The position numbers and the translations under genes were made by a program. A DNA stretch of 64,000 bases from the NCBI GenBank assembly GCA_900552335.1, contig URZL01000002.1, forward strand, positions 1 to 64,000. The letters are read 5' to 3'. Below the pieces are notes generated by a model that was given only the letters and a program-made list of their open reading frames with translations, was not told the DNA's origin and made no database searches. The stretch comes from an uncultured Mycoplasmatota bacterium. GTDB lineage: Bacteria; Bacillota_I; Bacilli_A; RF39; UBA660. Shown in pieces: positions 19,205-28,383 of the stretch (within the stretch, counting starts at the first letter, position 1; the number at the start of each line of letters is the position of its first letter).

Positions 19205-20020
19205 ATGAATGCAATACTATTTCAATTAGGACCAATTACGATTTATTGGTATACAGTTATGATTTTAATTGCTTTTTTGTTAGGCGGTACTTTAGCTATT
19301 CACGAAGCAAAAAAATGGAAAATACCAGAAGATTTTATGATCAATTTATTTTTCTATTTAATACCAGTCTCTATTATTGGAGCAAGACTATACTATGTAT
19401 TATTTAATTTAGATTATTATTCTGTAAATCCTATCTCTATTTTTAAAATATGGGAAGGTGGGCTTGCTATTCATGGAGGATTAATAACTGGGCTCTTATT
19501 TACTTTAATTTACTGTAAAAAATATAAAGTAAATTGGGTAAGATTATTAGATATTTTAGTAGTTAGTGTAGCACTTGGACAGGCAATTGGAAGATGGGGT
19601 AATTTCTTTAATGGCGAAGCTCATGGTGGAATTACCACTATAGAAGCTCTAAAAGCATGGCATTTACCTAATTTTATTATTGAAGGAATGCATATTGGTG
19701 GAAATTACTATGTTCCAACATTTTTAATCGAATCTATTTTTTGTTTTATTCTATTTATTGTTTTATTCATCATTAGAAGCAATAAATATACTAAATTAGG
19801 CCAAACAACATGTTTATATCTTATGTTATATGCTGTTGAAAGATTTATTGTAGAAGGTTTTAGAACAGACAGTTTAATGCTTGGAAACATTAGAATTGCG
19901 CAATTAATATCGGTCTTAATGTTTATTTTAGGTTTGATTTTCTTTTTAAAACTACGTAAAGGCTCTATTTTTTCTAACAAATATAATGACATCAATAATA
20001 CAAATGAATCCCATTTTTGA
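19205..20020 (+). CDS. lgt: Prolipoprotein diacylglyceryl transferase
   Basis: 271 residues with seven hydrophobic segments. The Lgt signature GRWGNFFNGEAHGG and the early GARLYYV arginine motif are present. The enzyme moves diacylglycerol from phosphatidylglycerol to the lipobox cysteine of prolipoproteins in the membrane. GGGAGG precedes the ATG. Its 3' end overlaps the start of trxB; this lgt-trxB pairing is common in Bacillota. Confidence 0.95.
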   Translation: MNAILFQLGPITIYWYTVMILIAFLLGGTLAIHEAKKWKIPEDFMINLFFYLIPVSIIGARLYYVLFNLDYYSVNPISIFKIWEGGLAIHGGLITGLLFTLIYCKKYKVNWVRLLDILVVSVALGQAIGRWGNFFNGEAHGGITTIEALKAWHLPNFIIEGMHIGGNYYVPTFLIESIFCFILFIVLFIIRSNKYTKLGQTTCLYLMLYAVERFIVEGFRTDSLMLGNIRIAQLISVLMFILGLIFFLKLRKGSIFSNKYNDINNTNESHF

Positions 20021-20885
20021 TTGTATTGTAATAGGAGGAGGTATTGCTGGTACTACTGCTTCTATTTATTTAAAAAGAGCTGGACTTAAGATATTATTGT
20101 TAGAAAAAAAAGCAATTGGTGGTCAAATTATAAATACTTCTGAAATAGAAAATTATCCAACGATTTTATCTACAGATGGTTTTACTTTTTCCAATCATTT
20201 AAAAAAGCAATTGGAAAATTTAAATATACAAATTCAATATGAAGAAGTAATCGATATAAAAAATAACGAAATAAAAGAAGTTATAACTAATAAAAACACT
20301 TATTTTACTAAAAATATTATTATTGCAACAGGAAGAATACCAAGAAAATTACAAATAGAACATGCTGATCAATTACTAGGAAAAGGAATTAGTTATTGCG
20401 CTACTTGTGATGGCTTTTTCTACAAAAATAAAGATGTAGCAGTTTTAGGTGGAGGAAATAGTTCTTTAGAAGCGGCTATCTATTTATCTAGATTATGTCA
20501 TCAAGTGACTATTATTAATCGTAGTGATAAATTAAGAGCAGATCAAGAACTAATTCAAGAAGTAAATCAGTTAGAAAATGTTAAAATCATATATAATGAA
20601 AATATTCAATCTTTAGAAAGTCGAGAAGGATATTTATCTAAAATAATTCTAAATAATGAAGAATTAAAGGTAGAAGGTTTATTTGTTTATATTGGACTAG
20701 TTCCAACATTACCTTTTATAAGTCATTTGAATTTAAATTTAGAAGATGGGTATATAAAGGTAGACTCTAAGATGAAAACAAATTTAGTTGGAATTTATGC
20801 ATGTGGAGATATTATAAAAAAAGATTTATACCAAATTATAACAGCTTCCAGTGAAGGCGCTATTGCAGCTAGTAATATTAAATAG
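19986..20885 (+). CDS. trxB: Thioredoxin-disulfide reductase
   Basis: Up to 299 residues. The ATGs at 19986 and 20004 are both possible because neither has a clear ribosome-binding site and coupling to lgt is likely. It has the FAD-binding GGGIAGTTA at the N-terminus, the redox pair CATC in SYCATCDGFFY, the NADPH fold VAVLGGGNSSLEAA and the C-terminal YACGDI FAD motif. The enzyme reduces thioredoxin in the cytoplasm. The length is slightly below the common 305-320 residues. Confidence 0.94.
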   Translation: MTSIIQMNPIFDCIVIGGGIAGTTASIYLKRAGLKILLLEKKAIGGQIINTSEIENYPTILSTDGFTFSNHLKKQLENLNIQIQYEEVIDIKNNEIKEVITNKNTYFTKNIIIATGRIPRKLQIEHADQLLGKGISYCATCDGFFYKNKDVAVLGGGNSSLEAAIYLSRLCHQVTIINRSDKLRADQELIQEVNQLENVKIIYNENIQSLESREGYLSKIILNNEELKVEGLFVYIGLVPTLPFISHLNLNLEDGYIKVDSKMKTNLVGIYACGDIIKKDLYQIITASSEGAIAASNIK

Positions 20886-20908
20886 CCAGTGAAAAACACT
20901 AGTTTTGT

Positions 20909-20931
20909 TTGACTTTGCACATGTTGTATGT
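20909..20931 (+). promoter_or_regulatory. Candidate promoter for a small RNA
   Basis: TTGACT, 17-base spacer, TAACAT (about 20932-20937); the predicted start is near 20944, about 80 bases before a strong terminator. Confidence 0.45.
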
Positions 20932-20943
20932 TAACATAATGCG

Positions 20944-21023
20944 TAGGAAGTGGCAAAATCGCCATTATATCAGATATATAAATGCTTAAGAGGCGATTAA
21001 TTATTTTAATTGCCTCTTTTTGT
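20944..21023 (+). ncRNA. Candidate small structured RNA or attenuator
   Basis: A non-coding stretch between a promoter-like sequence and a strong terminator (GAGGCGATTAA / TTAATTGCCTC, then T5). A first hairpin TGGC-AAAATC-GCCA can form near 20952. Its ATCGCC can instead pair with GGCGAT in the terminator stem, so two exclusive folds exist. It does not match 6S RNA, tmRNA, SRP RNA or any riboswitch I recognise. It could be an independent RNA or a leader of the operon starting at 21124. Confidence 0.45.
20989..21022 (+). terminator. Intrinsic terminator
   Basis: AGAGGCGATTAA / TTAATTGCCTCT stem followed by a T run. Confidence 0.85.
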
Positions 21024-21123
21024 TAAAAAATAAAAATTTTTAGTAAGATAAATTCAAATATTAACAAAAAAATCATTAAATGAAAGGAATAACTGATAGT
21101 TAATTTAGAAAGGGTAGAATAAT

Positions 21124-21459
21124 ATGAAGAAAAAAGATATCAATTATTATAGAATATGTGATTTATTTAGAAAAGTTATTACTTCGTTAGTTTGTATTGA
21201 ATATAAAATATCTAATGAATCAATAAAGGAAGAAATTAAACCAATTTTGGAGGATTTTGTTAATCAATATGAATTATATTCTGTAAAATCAAATTCTAAT
21301 TTAATAGGATTTAAATACAGTGAAAAACAAATAACTGAATTTGCTAATAATTTATATGATAATATTGATGTATTTAATTTTGCAGAAGATTTGGAATTTG
21401 GATTTTCTGAACTGGTTAAATATATTATGCTAGAAAGGGAGAAAAAAAATGAGTGCTAG
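21124..21459 (+). CDS. Hypothetical protein, first gene of an orphan operon
   Basis: 111 residues, predicted mostly helical and acidic, with AAAGGG upstream of the ATG. No family recognised. Its 3' end overlaps the next gene by 11 bases, so the two are likely translated together. No signal peptide or membrane segment. Confidence 0.6.
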   Translation: MKKKDINYYRICDLFRKVITSLVCIEYKISNESIKEEIKPILEDFVNQYELYSVKSNSNLIGFKYSEKQITEFANNLYDNIDVFNFAEDLEFGFSELVKYIMLEREKKNEC

Positions 21460-22012
21460 AGAAACTGAGGGTGGAACATGGATTAATGTAAATAGTAAAG
21501 ATGAAAAAGCACATGTTAATATTTACGATAAAGATCCAAGAGATGAACATAATACTTCAATACATGTGAATATAAATTATGAAGAAGAAACTTTTAATAT
21601 TACTGAAAAAGATGATGGCAAAAAAACAACCACTGACTGCAGTTGTTTCTTAACAACTGCTTGTATGAAACACTTTCATAAACAATTTGATGATAATTGT
21701 TATGAACTTAAAGTCCTTAGATGGTTTAGAGATAAATTTGTGTCTAAAGAAGACATAGAACATTATTATGAAATAGCTCCAATAATAGTAGAAAATATAA
21801 ATAGATTTGATAATTGTAATGAATTATATAATGGAATTTATGAAAATGTAATTTTATTATGTGTAAAAGCAATAGAAAATAATGAATATGATTTAGCGTA
21901 CAATATTTATAAAAATAGTATTTTAAATTTGGAAGAAGAATATGCAAGACCAGCATTAGAACAAAAACTAGTTAAAGTTTTAAGAAATAGAATAAAGAAT
22001 ATTAATAATTAA
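21449..22012 (+). CDS. CFLTTAC cysteine-box protein
   Basis: 187 residues. An N-terminal polar beta-rich region (1-60) is followed by CSCFLTTACMKHF, a cysteine box seen in various Bacillota and related to the CFI-box group, then a conserved-looking CYELKVLRWFRDKFV and HYYEIAPIIVENI. The C-terminal third resembles a helical repeat. The close cysteines might bind metal or be modified; the function is not known. It overlaps the preceding gene and lies just ahead of an acyltransferase-like gene. Confidence 0.6.
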   Translation: MSARETEGGTWINVNSKDEKAHVNIYDKDPRDEHNTSIHVNINYEEETFNITEKDDGKKTTTDCSCFLTTACMKHFHKQFDDNCYELKVLRWFRDKFVSKEDIEHYYEIAPIIVENINRFDNCNELYNGIYENVILLCVKAIENNEYDLAYNIYKNSILNLEEEYARPALEQKLVKVLRNRIKNINN

Positions 22013-22079
22013 AATCTTTATGTTGTTTAAAGATTTTAATTATTATATAATAAGTGTGGATTTTAGTTATGGAGGATAT

Positions 22080-23141
22080 ATGAAAAAAGATATTGATCAA
22101 ATTTTTGAAGAATATAAAAAAAGAAAAAAAGAAATTATTGAACAAAATTTACCTATAACAGGTATAGAAGATGCAAAGAAAGTTTATCCTAAAACTAAAA
22201 AATTATTAAAAATAATTACATTTTTATCAGGTGAAAATATAGAATGGTTAAAAGGCAAGGATGTTAGTGTTCCATCTGATAGAACAGTCATTTTTGCTAA
22301 TACACATAGATTTAAACCTGACTTTGAAAAAATAACTATTGTGACTGATAGACCATCTTTTGTTATTGCAAGTGATTTTAGAAATTCATATGGAACTATT
22401 AGTGGATGGTATTTTAATACAAGACCAACAATTTTTGTTGACCCATATTCAAAAGAGGATAAACATTATTCATATGAATTAATGAAAAGATATCTAAATT
22501 TGGGATTAGATTGTACAATATTTCCTGAAGCTGTTTGGAATTTATCCGAAAACGAAATTATTTTAGATACATTTTTTGGTAGTGTAAATGCAGCTTTAGA
22601 AACTAATTCTCTTATAATTTGTACTGCAATTGAAAGATATGGTAAAAAATATATAATTAACAGAAGTGAACCAATTGATTTAAGTTTAATTGTGAAAAAA
22701 AATACAGATATTTCATTTGGAAAACTTGATAAAAATGATGAAAAGCAGAAAAAAATTATTAATAAAATATTAAATGATTGCAACATTGCTATGAGAGATT
22801 GTATGGCAACATTACTTTTTGAAATTTGGGAAGATATAGCAAAAAAAGATGGTGTCACTAAAAGACAATTAATTCCTAATAATTATTGGGACAGCTTTGT
22901 AAACAATTTAACGGAAGAATGGCCTGGATACAAAATGAGTGATAATGATGAGCAGAAATTTCAAAATAAATTTCGTATTGAGCAACAACAAGTAGAAAGA
23001 GATATGGAAAAATTAAAACACAACATTAATGATAAAAATATGTTTATGATTGCTTCTAATGACAGATTTTTGAATTATATGAGATTGAAAGACGAAATTT
23101 CTGAAATAGAAGAAATAGTATCAAAAAGAAAGAGAAAGTGA
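22080..23141 (+). CDS. PlsC-like acyltransferase domain protein
   Basis: 353 residues from the ATG at 22080, preceded by GGAGG. A His-x4-Asp motif occurs in ANTHRFKPDFEK, with an FPEAVWN block about 90 residues later in the position of the FPEG motif of lysophospholipid acyltransferases, and RPTIFVDP between them. There is no clear membrane helix, and the C-terminal 130 residues are charged and helical. The motifs suggest acyl transfer to a lipid or lipid-like substrate; the divergence leaves the substrate open. It is followed after four bases by the pseudo-kinase gene. Confidence 0.6.
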   Translation: MKKDIDQIFEEYKKRKKEIIEQNLPITGIEDAKKVYPKTKKLLKIITFLSGENIEWLKGKDVSVPSDRTVIFANTHRFKPDFEKITIVTDRPSFVIASDFRNSYGTISGWYFNTRPTIFVDPYSKEDKHYSYELMKRYLNLGLDCTIFPEAVWNLSENEIILDTFFGSVNAALETNSLIICTAIERYGKKYIINRSEPIDLSLIVKKNTDISFGKLDKNDEKQKKIINKILNDCNIAMRDCMATLLFEIWEDIAKKDGVTKRQLIPNNYWDSFVNNLTEEWPGYKMSDNDEQKFQNKFRIEQQQVERDMEKLKHNINDKNMFMIASNDRFLNYMRLKDEISEIEEIVSKRKRK

Positions 23142-23145
23142 TTAT

Positions 23146-24945
23146 ATGAGTAATTTACAACTTCCGTTATGTTCTGTTTTATTAAGCTTGATATTATTAA
23201 TTTTATATTATTCAAAAGATAATATAAACAATACGGAAACTAAGATTTTTGGTAATATTTTAATGACACAATTTATTGGCTCATTAGCTGAATTTATTAT
23301 TTATCTTTTGGCATATGTTTTTTACAATGAACTAATTATAATATTTCTAAATAATATAGTATGTATATCATATTGTATATGGTCTTTTCTATTTTGTATA
23401 TATATCTATTATATATCTCTTGATAATACAAAAGGGTATATCAATAGTATTAAAAAAGCTATGATTGCTAATGTTATTGTATTTATATTAATTATAATTT
23501 CACCTATTGTATTGATTAATGAAGATGGTATGATGTATTCATCTGGTTTAAAACCAACAATAACATATATATATTGTTTAATTTGGTTTGTTCTAGCTAT
23601 TATAGTTTGGTTCTGTAATATTAAAAATTTTAAAAATATAAAATATGCTCCTTTATATTTCTTTTATGGTGTAGCAGTATTAATATTTATAATAAGAGTG
23701 GTAGATCCAAGTATATTAATAATATCGTTAGCACTAACTCTTATTAATTTAGTAATGTATCATACAATAGAAAACCCAGATATTAAAATGTTAAGAGAAT
23801 TCCATAAACAAAGAGAATTAGCGAATGAATCTAATCAAGAAAAAACATCATTCTTATTTAATATGTCTAATCAAATTAAAGAACCAATTTTAGCCATTTC
23901 AAATATCAGTGGAGAAGCATTACTGGAAGATAATATGGAAGAAGTAAAAGAAGATTTAAGAAGAATAAAATCTTCATCAAATGAATTATTACAATTAGTA
24001 AATGATGTATTAGATATTTCAGATATAGAAAAAAGGAAAATAGGTATTAGAGAAGTTAAATATAATGTTTATCATTTATTTGAAGTATTAAATAAAAACT
24101 TTAGTAAAAATGTAAGTAAAAAAATAGAATATCGTTTTCATTTTGATAAAAGTATTCCAGAATATTTATATGGAGATTCTATCCGTATTAAACAAGTAAT
24201 GAATATTTTATTAGAAAATGCTTTGGAATATACCAACGAAGGATTTATAGAAGTAAATGTTAATTATGTTATAAAACATGATGTATGTAGATTAATTATT
24301 ACAGTAGAAGATTCAGGACTAGGAATGAGTGTTGATGAAATAAAACATTTATTTGATAAAGAAAAAATATATAGTGATGAATTATTAAAAGAAGTAGATG
24401 ATACTAAAAATAATTTAGGTGTATTAAAATCAATTATTAATTTAATGAATGGTAATATACTAGTAAATAGTGAAATAGGAAAAGGAAGTAAATTTACTAT
24501 TATAATTGATCAAAAAATAAAAGAAGAAAAAACAAAAATAATTGAAACAGTAGAACAATATGAAGAGATGTATGAAAATAAAGAAAAAATATTGTTAGTA
24601 ATCAATCATAAAGAACTTAGCAAAAAAATAAATAAGATGTTTAAAAAAGATACTTATGAAATAGAAGAAGTAACTGGTGGACAAGCTTGTTTAGAAAAAA
24701 TAAGAAAAAATGAAAAATTTGATTTAATTATAATGGAAGAAGATTTAGAAAAATTAAGTAGTGAAGATACCTTAATAAAATTAAAAGATACATCTGGTTA
24801 TAAAATACCAGTAATCTTAATTAGCAATAACAAAGGATTTGGAGCTAAAGAAATGTATCAAGAAAAAGGATTTAAAGATGTATTATTTTTACCACTTAAA
24901 AAAGAAGAAGTTTTAAAACAAGTAGAAGAATATATTAAAGATTAA
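23146..24945 (+). CDS. Degenerate hybrid sensor histidine kinase
   Basis: 599 residues. About seven hydrophobic helices (1-210) form a membrane sensor, then a dimerisation helix FLFNMSNQIKEPI, an HATPase domain with N-box LLENALEYTNEG and G1 box EDSGLGMS, and a C-terminal receiver-like domain (about 480-599). The residue at the phosphoacceptor histidine is Asn242, where the family has MSHE. The receiver aspartate position is Glu531 in LIIMEED. ATP-binding residues look largely kept. This suggests a signalling pseudo-kinase or scaffold rather than a phosphorelay enzyme. Final gene of the run starting at 21124. Confidence 0.75.
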   Translation: MSNLQLPLCSVLLSLILLILYYSKDNINNTETKIFGNILMTQFIGSLAEFIIYLLAYVFYNELIIIFLNNIVCISYCIWSFLFCIYIYYISLDNTKGYINSIKKAMIANVIVFILIIISPIVLINEDGMMYSSGLKPTITYIYCLIWFVLAIIVWFCNIKNFKNIKYAPLYFFYGVAVLIFIIRVVDPSILIISLALTLINLVMYHTIENPDIKMLREFHKQRELANESNQEKTSFLFNMSNQIKEPILAISNISGEALLEDNMEEVKEDLRRIKSSSNELLQLVNDVLDISDIEKRKIGIREVKYNVYHLFEVLNKNFSKNVSKKIEYRFHFDKSIPEYLYGDSIRIKQVMNILLENALEYTNEGFIEVNVNYVIKHDVCRLIITVEDSGLGMSVDEIKHLFDKEKIYSDELLKEVDDTKNNLGVLKSIINLMNGNILVNSEIGKGSKFTIIIDQKIKEEKTKIIETVEQYEEMYENKEKILLVINHKELSKKINKMFKKDTYEIEEVTGGQACLEKIRKNEKFDLIIMEEDLEKLSSEDTLIKLKDTSGYKIPVILISNNKGFGAKEMYQEKGFKDVLFLPLKKEEVLKQVEEYIKD

Positions 24946-24967
24946 AATATATTCTTTTTTGTTGTAA

Positions 24968-24996
24968 TTTACAACTTATTATATAAATGTTATAAT
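24968..24996 (+). promoter_or_regulatory. ychF promoter
   Basis: TTTACA, 17-base spacer, TATAAT, 22 bases before the ychF ATG. Confidence 0.65.
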
Positions 24997-25018
24997 ACTT
25001 TACGAAAGAGATGATGTT

Positions 25019-26119
25019 ATGAGTTTACAAGCAGGTATAGTAGGTTTACCAAATGTCGGTAAATCAACATTATTTAATGCCATTACAAAGAAAAATATTT
25101 TAGCAGCAAATTATCCATTTGCGACAATTGATCCAAATGTAGGAATTGTTACAGTTCCAGATAAAAGACTAGAATTTTTAGAAAATTTATATTTACCTAA
25201 AAGCTTAGTGCCAACAACTTATGAATTTACAGATATTGCAGGTTTAGTAAAAGGTGCTTCTAATGGGGAAGGACTTGGAAATAAGTTTTTAAGTCATATA
25301 AGAGAAGTAGACGCTATTGTAGAAGTAGTAAGATGTTTTCAGGATACGAACATTATTCATGTAGAGGGCAATGTAGATCCTGTTAGGGATATTGAAATCA
25401 TTAATGTAGAGTTGATGCTATCTGACCTAGAAATTGTAGAAAACAGAATGAACAAAATAGGAAAAAAAGCAGCTATGACAAAAGATAAAGAAGCAGCTTT
25501 GGAAGTAGAAGTTTTAAATAAAATAAAAGATTCATTAGAAAAAAATATTCCTCTAAGAAGAGTAGGATTTACGGAAGCGGAAGAAAAAATTATTAAAAAT
25601 TTTCATTTTTTAACAATAAAACCAATTATTTATATGGCTAATGTTAGTGAAGAAGATTTGTTAACAGATGGTAATGAATATGTTGAAAAAGTCAAAGAAT
25701 ATGCTAAAGGTGAAAATGCAGAGGTTGTAGTAGTATCAGCAAAAATTGAAAGTGAATTAGTAGAATTAAGTGATGAAGATAAAATAGAATTTCTACAAGA
25801 TTTAGGAATTAAAGAGAGTGGATTGGATAAATTGATTAAAGCTACATATGATTTATTAGGCCTTGCTACATATTTTACAGCAGGTAGTGATGAATGTAGA
25901 GCTTGGACCTTTAAGAAAGGAATGAAAGCGCCTGAATGTGCAGGTATTATCCACAGTGATTTTGAACGCGGGTTTATTAAGGCAGAAATTATGAGTTACG
26001 AAGATTTAGAAAAATATGGTTCGGAAGTAAAAGTAAAAGAAGCTGGAAGAATGCGTTTAGAAGGAAAAGAATATATTATGCAAGATGGAGATATCTGTCA
26101 TTTTAGATTTAATGTATGA
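25019..26119 (+). CDS. ychF: Redox-regulated ATPase YchF (OBG-like)
   Basis: 366 residues, standard length. The P-loop GLPNVGKS is at residues 9-16, followed by the switch TDIAGLVKGAS and a C-terminal TGS domain ending HFRFNV. YchF prefers ATP over GTP and associates with ribosomes. In B. subtilis the orthologue yyaF lies upstream of rpsF in the origin region, and a similar order is kept here with two membrane-protein genes between. Confidence 0.96.
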   Translation: MSLQAGIVGLPNVGKSTLFNAITKKNILAANYPFATIDPNVGIVTVPDKRLEFLENLYLPKSLVPTTYEFTDIAGLVKGASNGEGLGNKFLSHIREVDAIVEVVRCFQDTNIIHVEGNVDPVRDIEIINVELMLSDLEIVENRMNKIGKKAAMTKDKEAALEVEVLNKIKDSLEKNIPLRRVGFTEAEEKIIKNFHFLTIKPIIYMANVSEEDLLTDGNEYVEKVKEYAKGENAEVVVVSAKIESELVELSDEDKIEFLQDLGIKESGLDKLIKATYDLLGLATYFTAGSDECRAWTFKKGMKAPECAGIIHSDFERGFIKAEIMSYEDLEKYGSEVKVKEAGRMRLEGKEYIMQDGDICHFRFNV

Positions 26120-26850
26120 TAAGAGAATTTTTTCTTGATGAAGTAGTTGGTATACCATTTCACTTATTTGGTATCATTCATTTTGGGTGTTTAGCAATTT
26201 TAATTTTTCTGTTGATAGCTATTTATAGAAACAGAAATAAAATTAAACAAATAAAAAATAAAAAGAAAATTAAAATAGCGATATTTGTTCTTTTAATGAG
26301 CAATATGTTAATATGGTATGGAAGCTATATTTATTATGGAATTTATGATATTAGAATTCATTTGCCATTACATTTTTGTTTTATTGCTGGAAACTTATTT
26401 ATGTTATATTTGATAACTGGTTGGAAATCTTTATATAAAGTTACTTTCTTTTTTACTTTTATTGGACCACTTCCCGCCGTTCTTTTTCCAGACTTGGTTA
26501 GTAGTTTTGATGCTTATATATTTTATCAATATTTCATTAGTCATCATTTATTAATGGTATTTAGTTATTTTACCTTTTATATGGATGATATCACAATTAC
26601 TTATAAAGATGCAGTTAAAACATTTATTTGGGGGAACATTCTTTTTATAACGATGATGAATGTAAATGAAATATTTGGAACCAATTATATTATGTCAAAA
26701 AAATTACCAGATCATATTTATGAATTATTTCCAATTTTTCAAACAATTCACCCATTTATTATTTTAGAAATAACTGGTATAATAGTGGTGTTAATGTTGA
26801 TGATACCAGTTAACATTAAAAATAAGGAGGATAGATATGGTTCAAAATAA
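26116..26850 (+). CDS. YwaF/TIGR02206 family integral membrane protein
   Basis: 244 residues with about seven hydrophobic helices. The block HLPLHFCFIAGNLFMLY and the late TIHPFIILEITG are typical of the YwaF (TIGR02206) family. It overlaps the ychF stop by four bases (ATGA), indicating translational coupling. Function unknown. Confidence 0.8.
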   Translation: MIREFFLDEVVGIPFHLFGIIHFGCLAILIFLLIAIYRNRNKIKQIKNKKKIKIAIFVLLMSNMLIWYGSYIYYGIYDIRIHLPLHFCFIAGNLFMLYLITGWKSLYKVTFFFTFIGPLPAVLFPDLVSSFDAYIFYQYFISHHLLMVFSYFTFYMDDITITYKDAVKTFIWGNILFITMMNVNEIFGTNYIMSKKLPDHIYELFPIFQTIHPFIILEITGIIVVLMLMIPVNIKNKEDRYGSK

Positions 26851-27475
26851 TTATTCAAAAGTATTCATGTGGATGTTCATAGGATTACTTGTTACTTTCG
26901 CAACTGGTTACTTTGTATCAACAAACGAAAATATGTTATTAGCAGTTTTTAGTGGTTGGTATTTTTTCCTTGTTATTGCGGAGTTTGCAGTTGTTATCTT
27001 TTTAACAGCTAGAATTCATAAAATGAGTGAAACAACAGCTAAAATATCATTTATTTTATACTCGTTTTTAACAGGATTGACTTTTTCTTGTGTATTTGTG
27101 GCATTTGATATTACATCTATTATGTATGCATTTCTTATTAGTTCCCTTTTATTTGGCATTTTCGCTTTAATAGGTGCATTTACCAAAATTGACTTAAGCA
27201 AACTAAGTACGATTTTATTAATGTTACTAGTTGGCATTATTCTTTGTACTTTGGTTAATATGTTTATTGGAAGTGAATCATTTAATTTTGCTTTATGTAT
27301 TATTGGATTAGTAGTATTCATGTTATATGTAGCTTATGATATGCAAAAAATAAAGCAATTAGCTGAAATCTATGATGGTGATAAATTAGCAATCATTGGT
27401 GCATTAGAATTGTATTTAGATTTTATTAATATTTTCTTAAGATTATTAGAATTATTTGGAAGAAATCGAGATTAA
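26837..27475 (+). CDS. Bax inhibitor-1 (BI-1/YccA) family membrane protein
   Basis: 212 residues with seven hydrophobic segments. The FMLYVAYDMQKIK helix and GALELYLDFINIFLRLLELFG near the end are the BI-1 family signature, including Asp residues thought to form the calcium/pH-sensing pair of BsYetJ. It overlaps the previous gene by 14 bases and starts after AAGGAGG. Probably the third gene of the ychF operon, which ends at a terminator. Confidence 0.88.
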   Translation: MVQNNYSKVFMWMFIGLLVTFATGYFVSTNENMLLAVFSGWYFFLVIAEFAVVIFLTARIHKMSETTAKISFILYSFLTGLTFSCVFVAFDITSIMYAFLISSLLFGIFALIGAFTKIDLSKLSTILLMLLVGIILCTLVNMFIGSESFNFALCIIGLVVFMLYVAYDMQKIKQLAEIYDGDKLAIIGALELYLDFINIFLRLLELFGRNRD

Positions 27476-27488
27476 ATACATATGATAT

Positions 27489-27517
27489 AAAAAAGCTTTA
27501 CATTTCAAAGCTTTTTT
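27489..27517 (+). terminator. Intrinsic terminator
   Basis: AAAAAAGCTTT / AAAGCTTTTTT hairpin after the BI-1 gene; it overlaps the -35 of the next promoter. Confidence 0.8.
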
Positions 27518-27525
27518 GTTATAAT
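27497..27525 (+). promoter_or_regulatory. rpsF operon promoter
   Basis: TTTACA, 17-base spacer, TATAAT, embedded in the preceding terminator; predicted start near 27532. Confidence 0.65.
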
Positions 27526-27531
27526 CTTTTA

Positions 27532-27590
27532 CGAGTAATTATTTACTCCTTGCTAAGAAATTAGCCATAAGACCAAAAGGAGGTGTAGAC
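27532..27590 (+). promoter_or_regulatory. Candidate S6/S18 autoregulatory leader
   Basis: The short leader of rpsF can form two small stems, GAGTAA / TTACTC and GCTAA / TTAGC, followed by ACCAAAAGGAGGTG. Leaders that bind the S6:S18 complex are known upstream of rpsF in many bacteria; this one sits in the right place, but I could not confirm the consensus. Confidence 0.4.
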
Positions 27591-27881
27591 ATGAAAAACT
27601 ATGAAATTATGTTTATCGTTAGACCTACATTAGGAGAAGATGAAATTAAAAAAGTTATTGAAAACTTTGGAAAAATCTTAACTGATAATGGTGCTAAAAT
27701 TGTAGACAAAAAAGATATGGGTCAAAGAGAATTAGCTTATGAAATTAAAAAATTTAAAAGCGGTTATTACTATCTTTACGAAGTTGAAGCAAATGATGAC
27801 AAAGCCATTAAAGAATTTGATCGTTTAGCTTTAATTAGTAGTGATATCGTTCGTCACTTAATCACAAAAATCGAAAAATAG
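27591..27881 (+). CDS. rpsF: 30S ribosomal protein S6
   Basis: 96 residues, YEIMFIVRPTLGEDEIKK at the start and FDRLALISSDIVRHLI at the end, the S6 signature. It binds S18 on the small-subunit platform. First gene of rpsF-ssb-rpsR, with AGGAGGTG before its ATG. Confidence 0.97.
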   Translation: MKNYEIMFIVRPTLGEDEIKKVIENFGKILTDNGAKIVDKKDMGQRELAYEIKKFKSGYYYLYEVEANDDKAIKEFDRLALISSDIVRHLITKIEK

Positions 27882-27896
27882 AAGTGAGGTATTCAT

Positions 27897-28367
27897 ATGA
27901 ATAGAGTAATGTTAATAGGAAGATTAACTGCTAAACCAGAGCTTAGATATACAGGATCTAATATCCCATATGCTAGATTTTCGATTGCTATTAATCGTAC
28001 ATTTAGTAATAGTCAAGGTCAAAGAGAAACAGATTTTATCAACATAATTATTTGGAGAAAACAAGCAGAAAATGTTTGTAATTTCTTAGATAAAGGTAGT
28101 TTAGTTTCTGTTGAGGGTAGACTACAAACAAATACTTATGATGATAAAGATGGAAATAAAAGATATTCAATGGATGTAGTAGCTGATAGTGTTCAATTCT
28201 TAGAATCAAGAAGTCAAGCACAAAGCAGACAAAGTTCTAGTTATAATGAACCAAGCGTAACACCATATGATTATCAAAATGAACCAACAAATAGTGTGAG
28301 TGTGGATAATGATCCATTTGCTGATTTTGGTGATAGTGTATCAATTGATGATAGCTTCCTAGATTAG
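27897..28367 (+). CDS. ssb: Single-stranded DNA-binding protein
   Basis: 156 residues. An OB fold occupies 1-110 (MNRVMLIGRLTAKPELRYT, then FINIIIWRKQAENVCNFL), followed by a flexible Gln/Ser/Asn linker and an acidic tip. The tip reads SIDDSFLD rather than the common DDDIPF, so it lacks the proline-phenylalanine end used to recruit partners, though it keeps a Phe-Leu pair. The location between rpsF and rpsR is the standard chromosomal one. Confidence 0.96.
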   Translation: MNRVMLIGRLTAKPELRYTGSNIPYARFSIAINRTFSNSQGQRETDFINIIIWRKQAENVCNFLDKGSLVSVEGRLQTNTYDDKDGNKRYSMDVVADSVQFLESRSQAQSRQSSSYNEPSVTPYDYQNEPTNSVSVDNDPFADFGDSVSIDDSFLD

Positions 28368-28383
28368 AAAAGGAGGAAAAAAC

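Noticed and set aside
20886..21023. 6S RNA, tmRNA or SRP RNA
   Set aside because: The size and sequence do not match any of these; only an unassigned structured RNA is supported.
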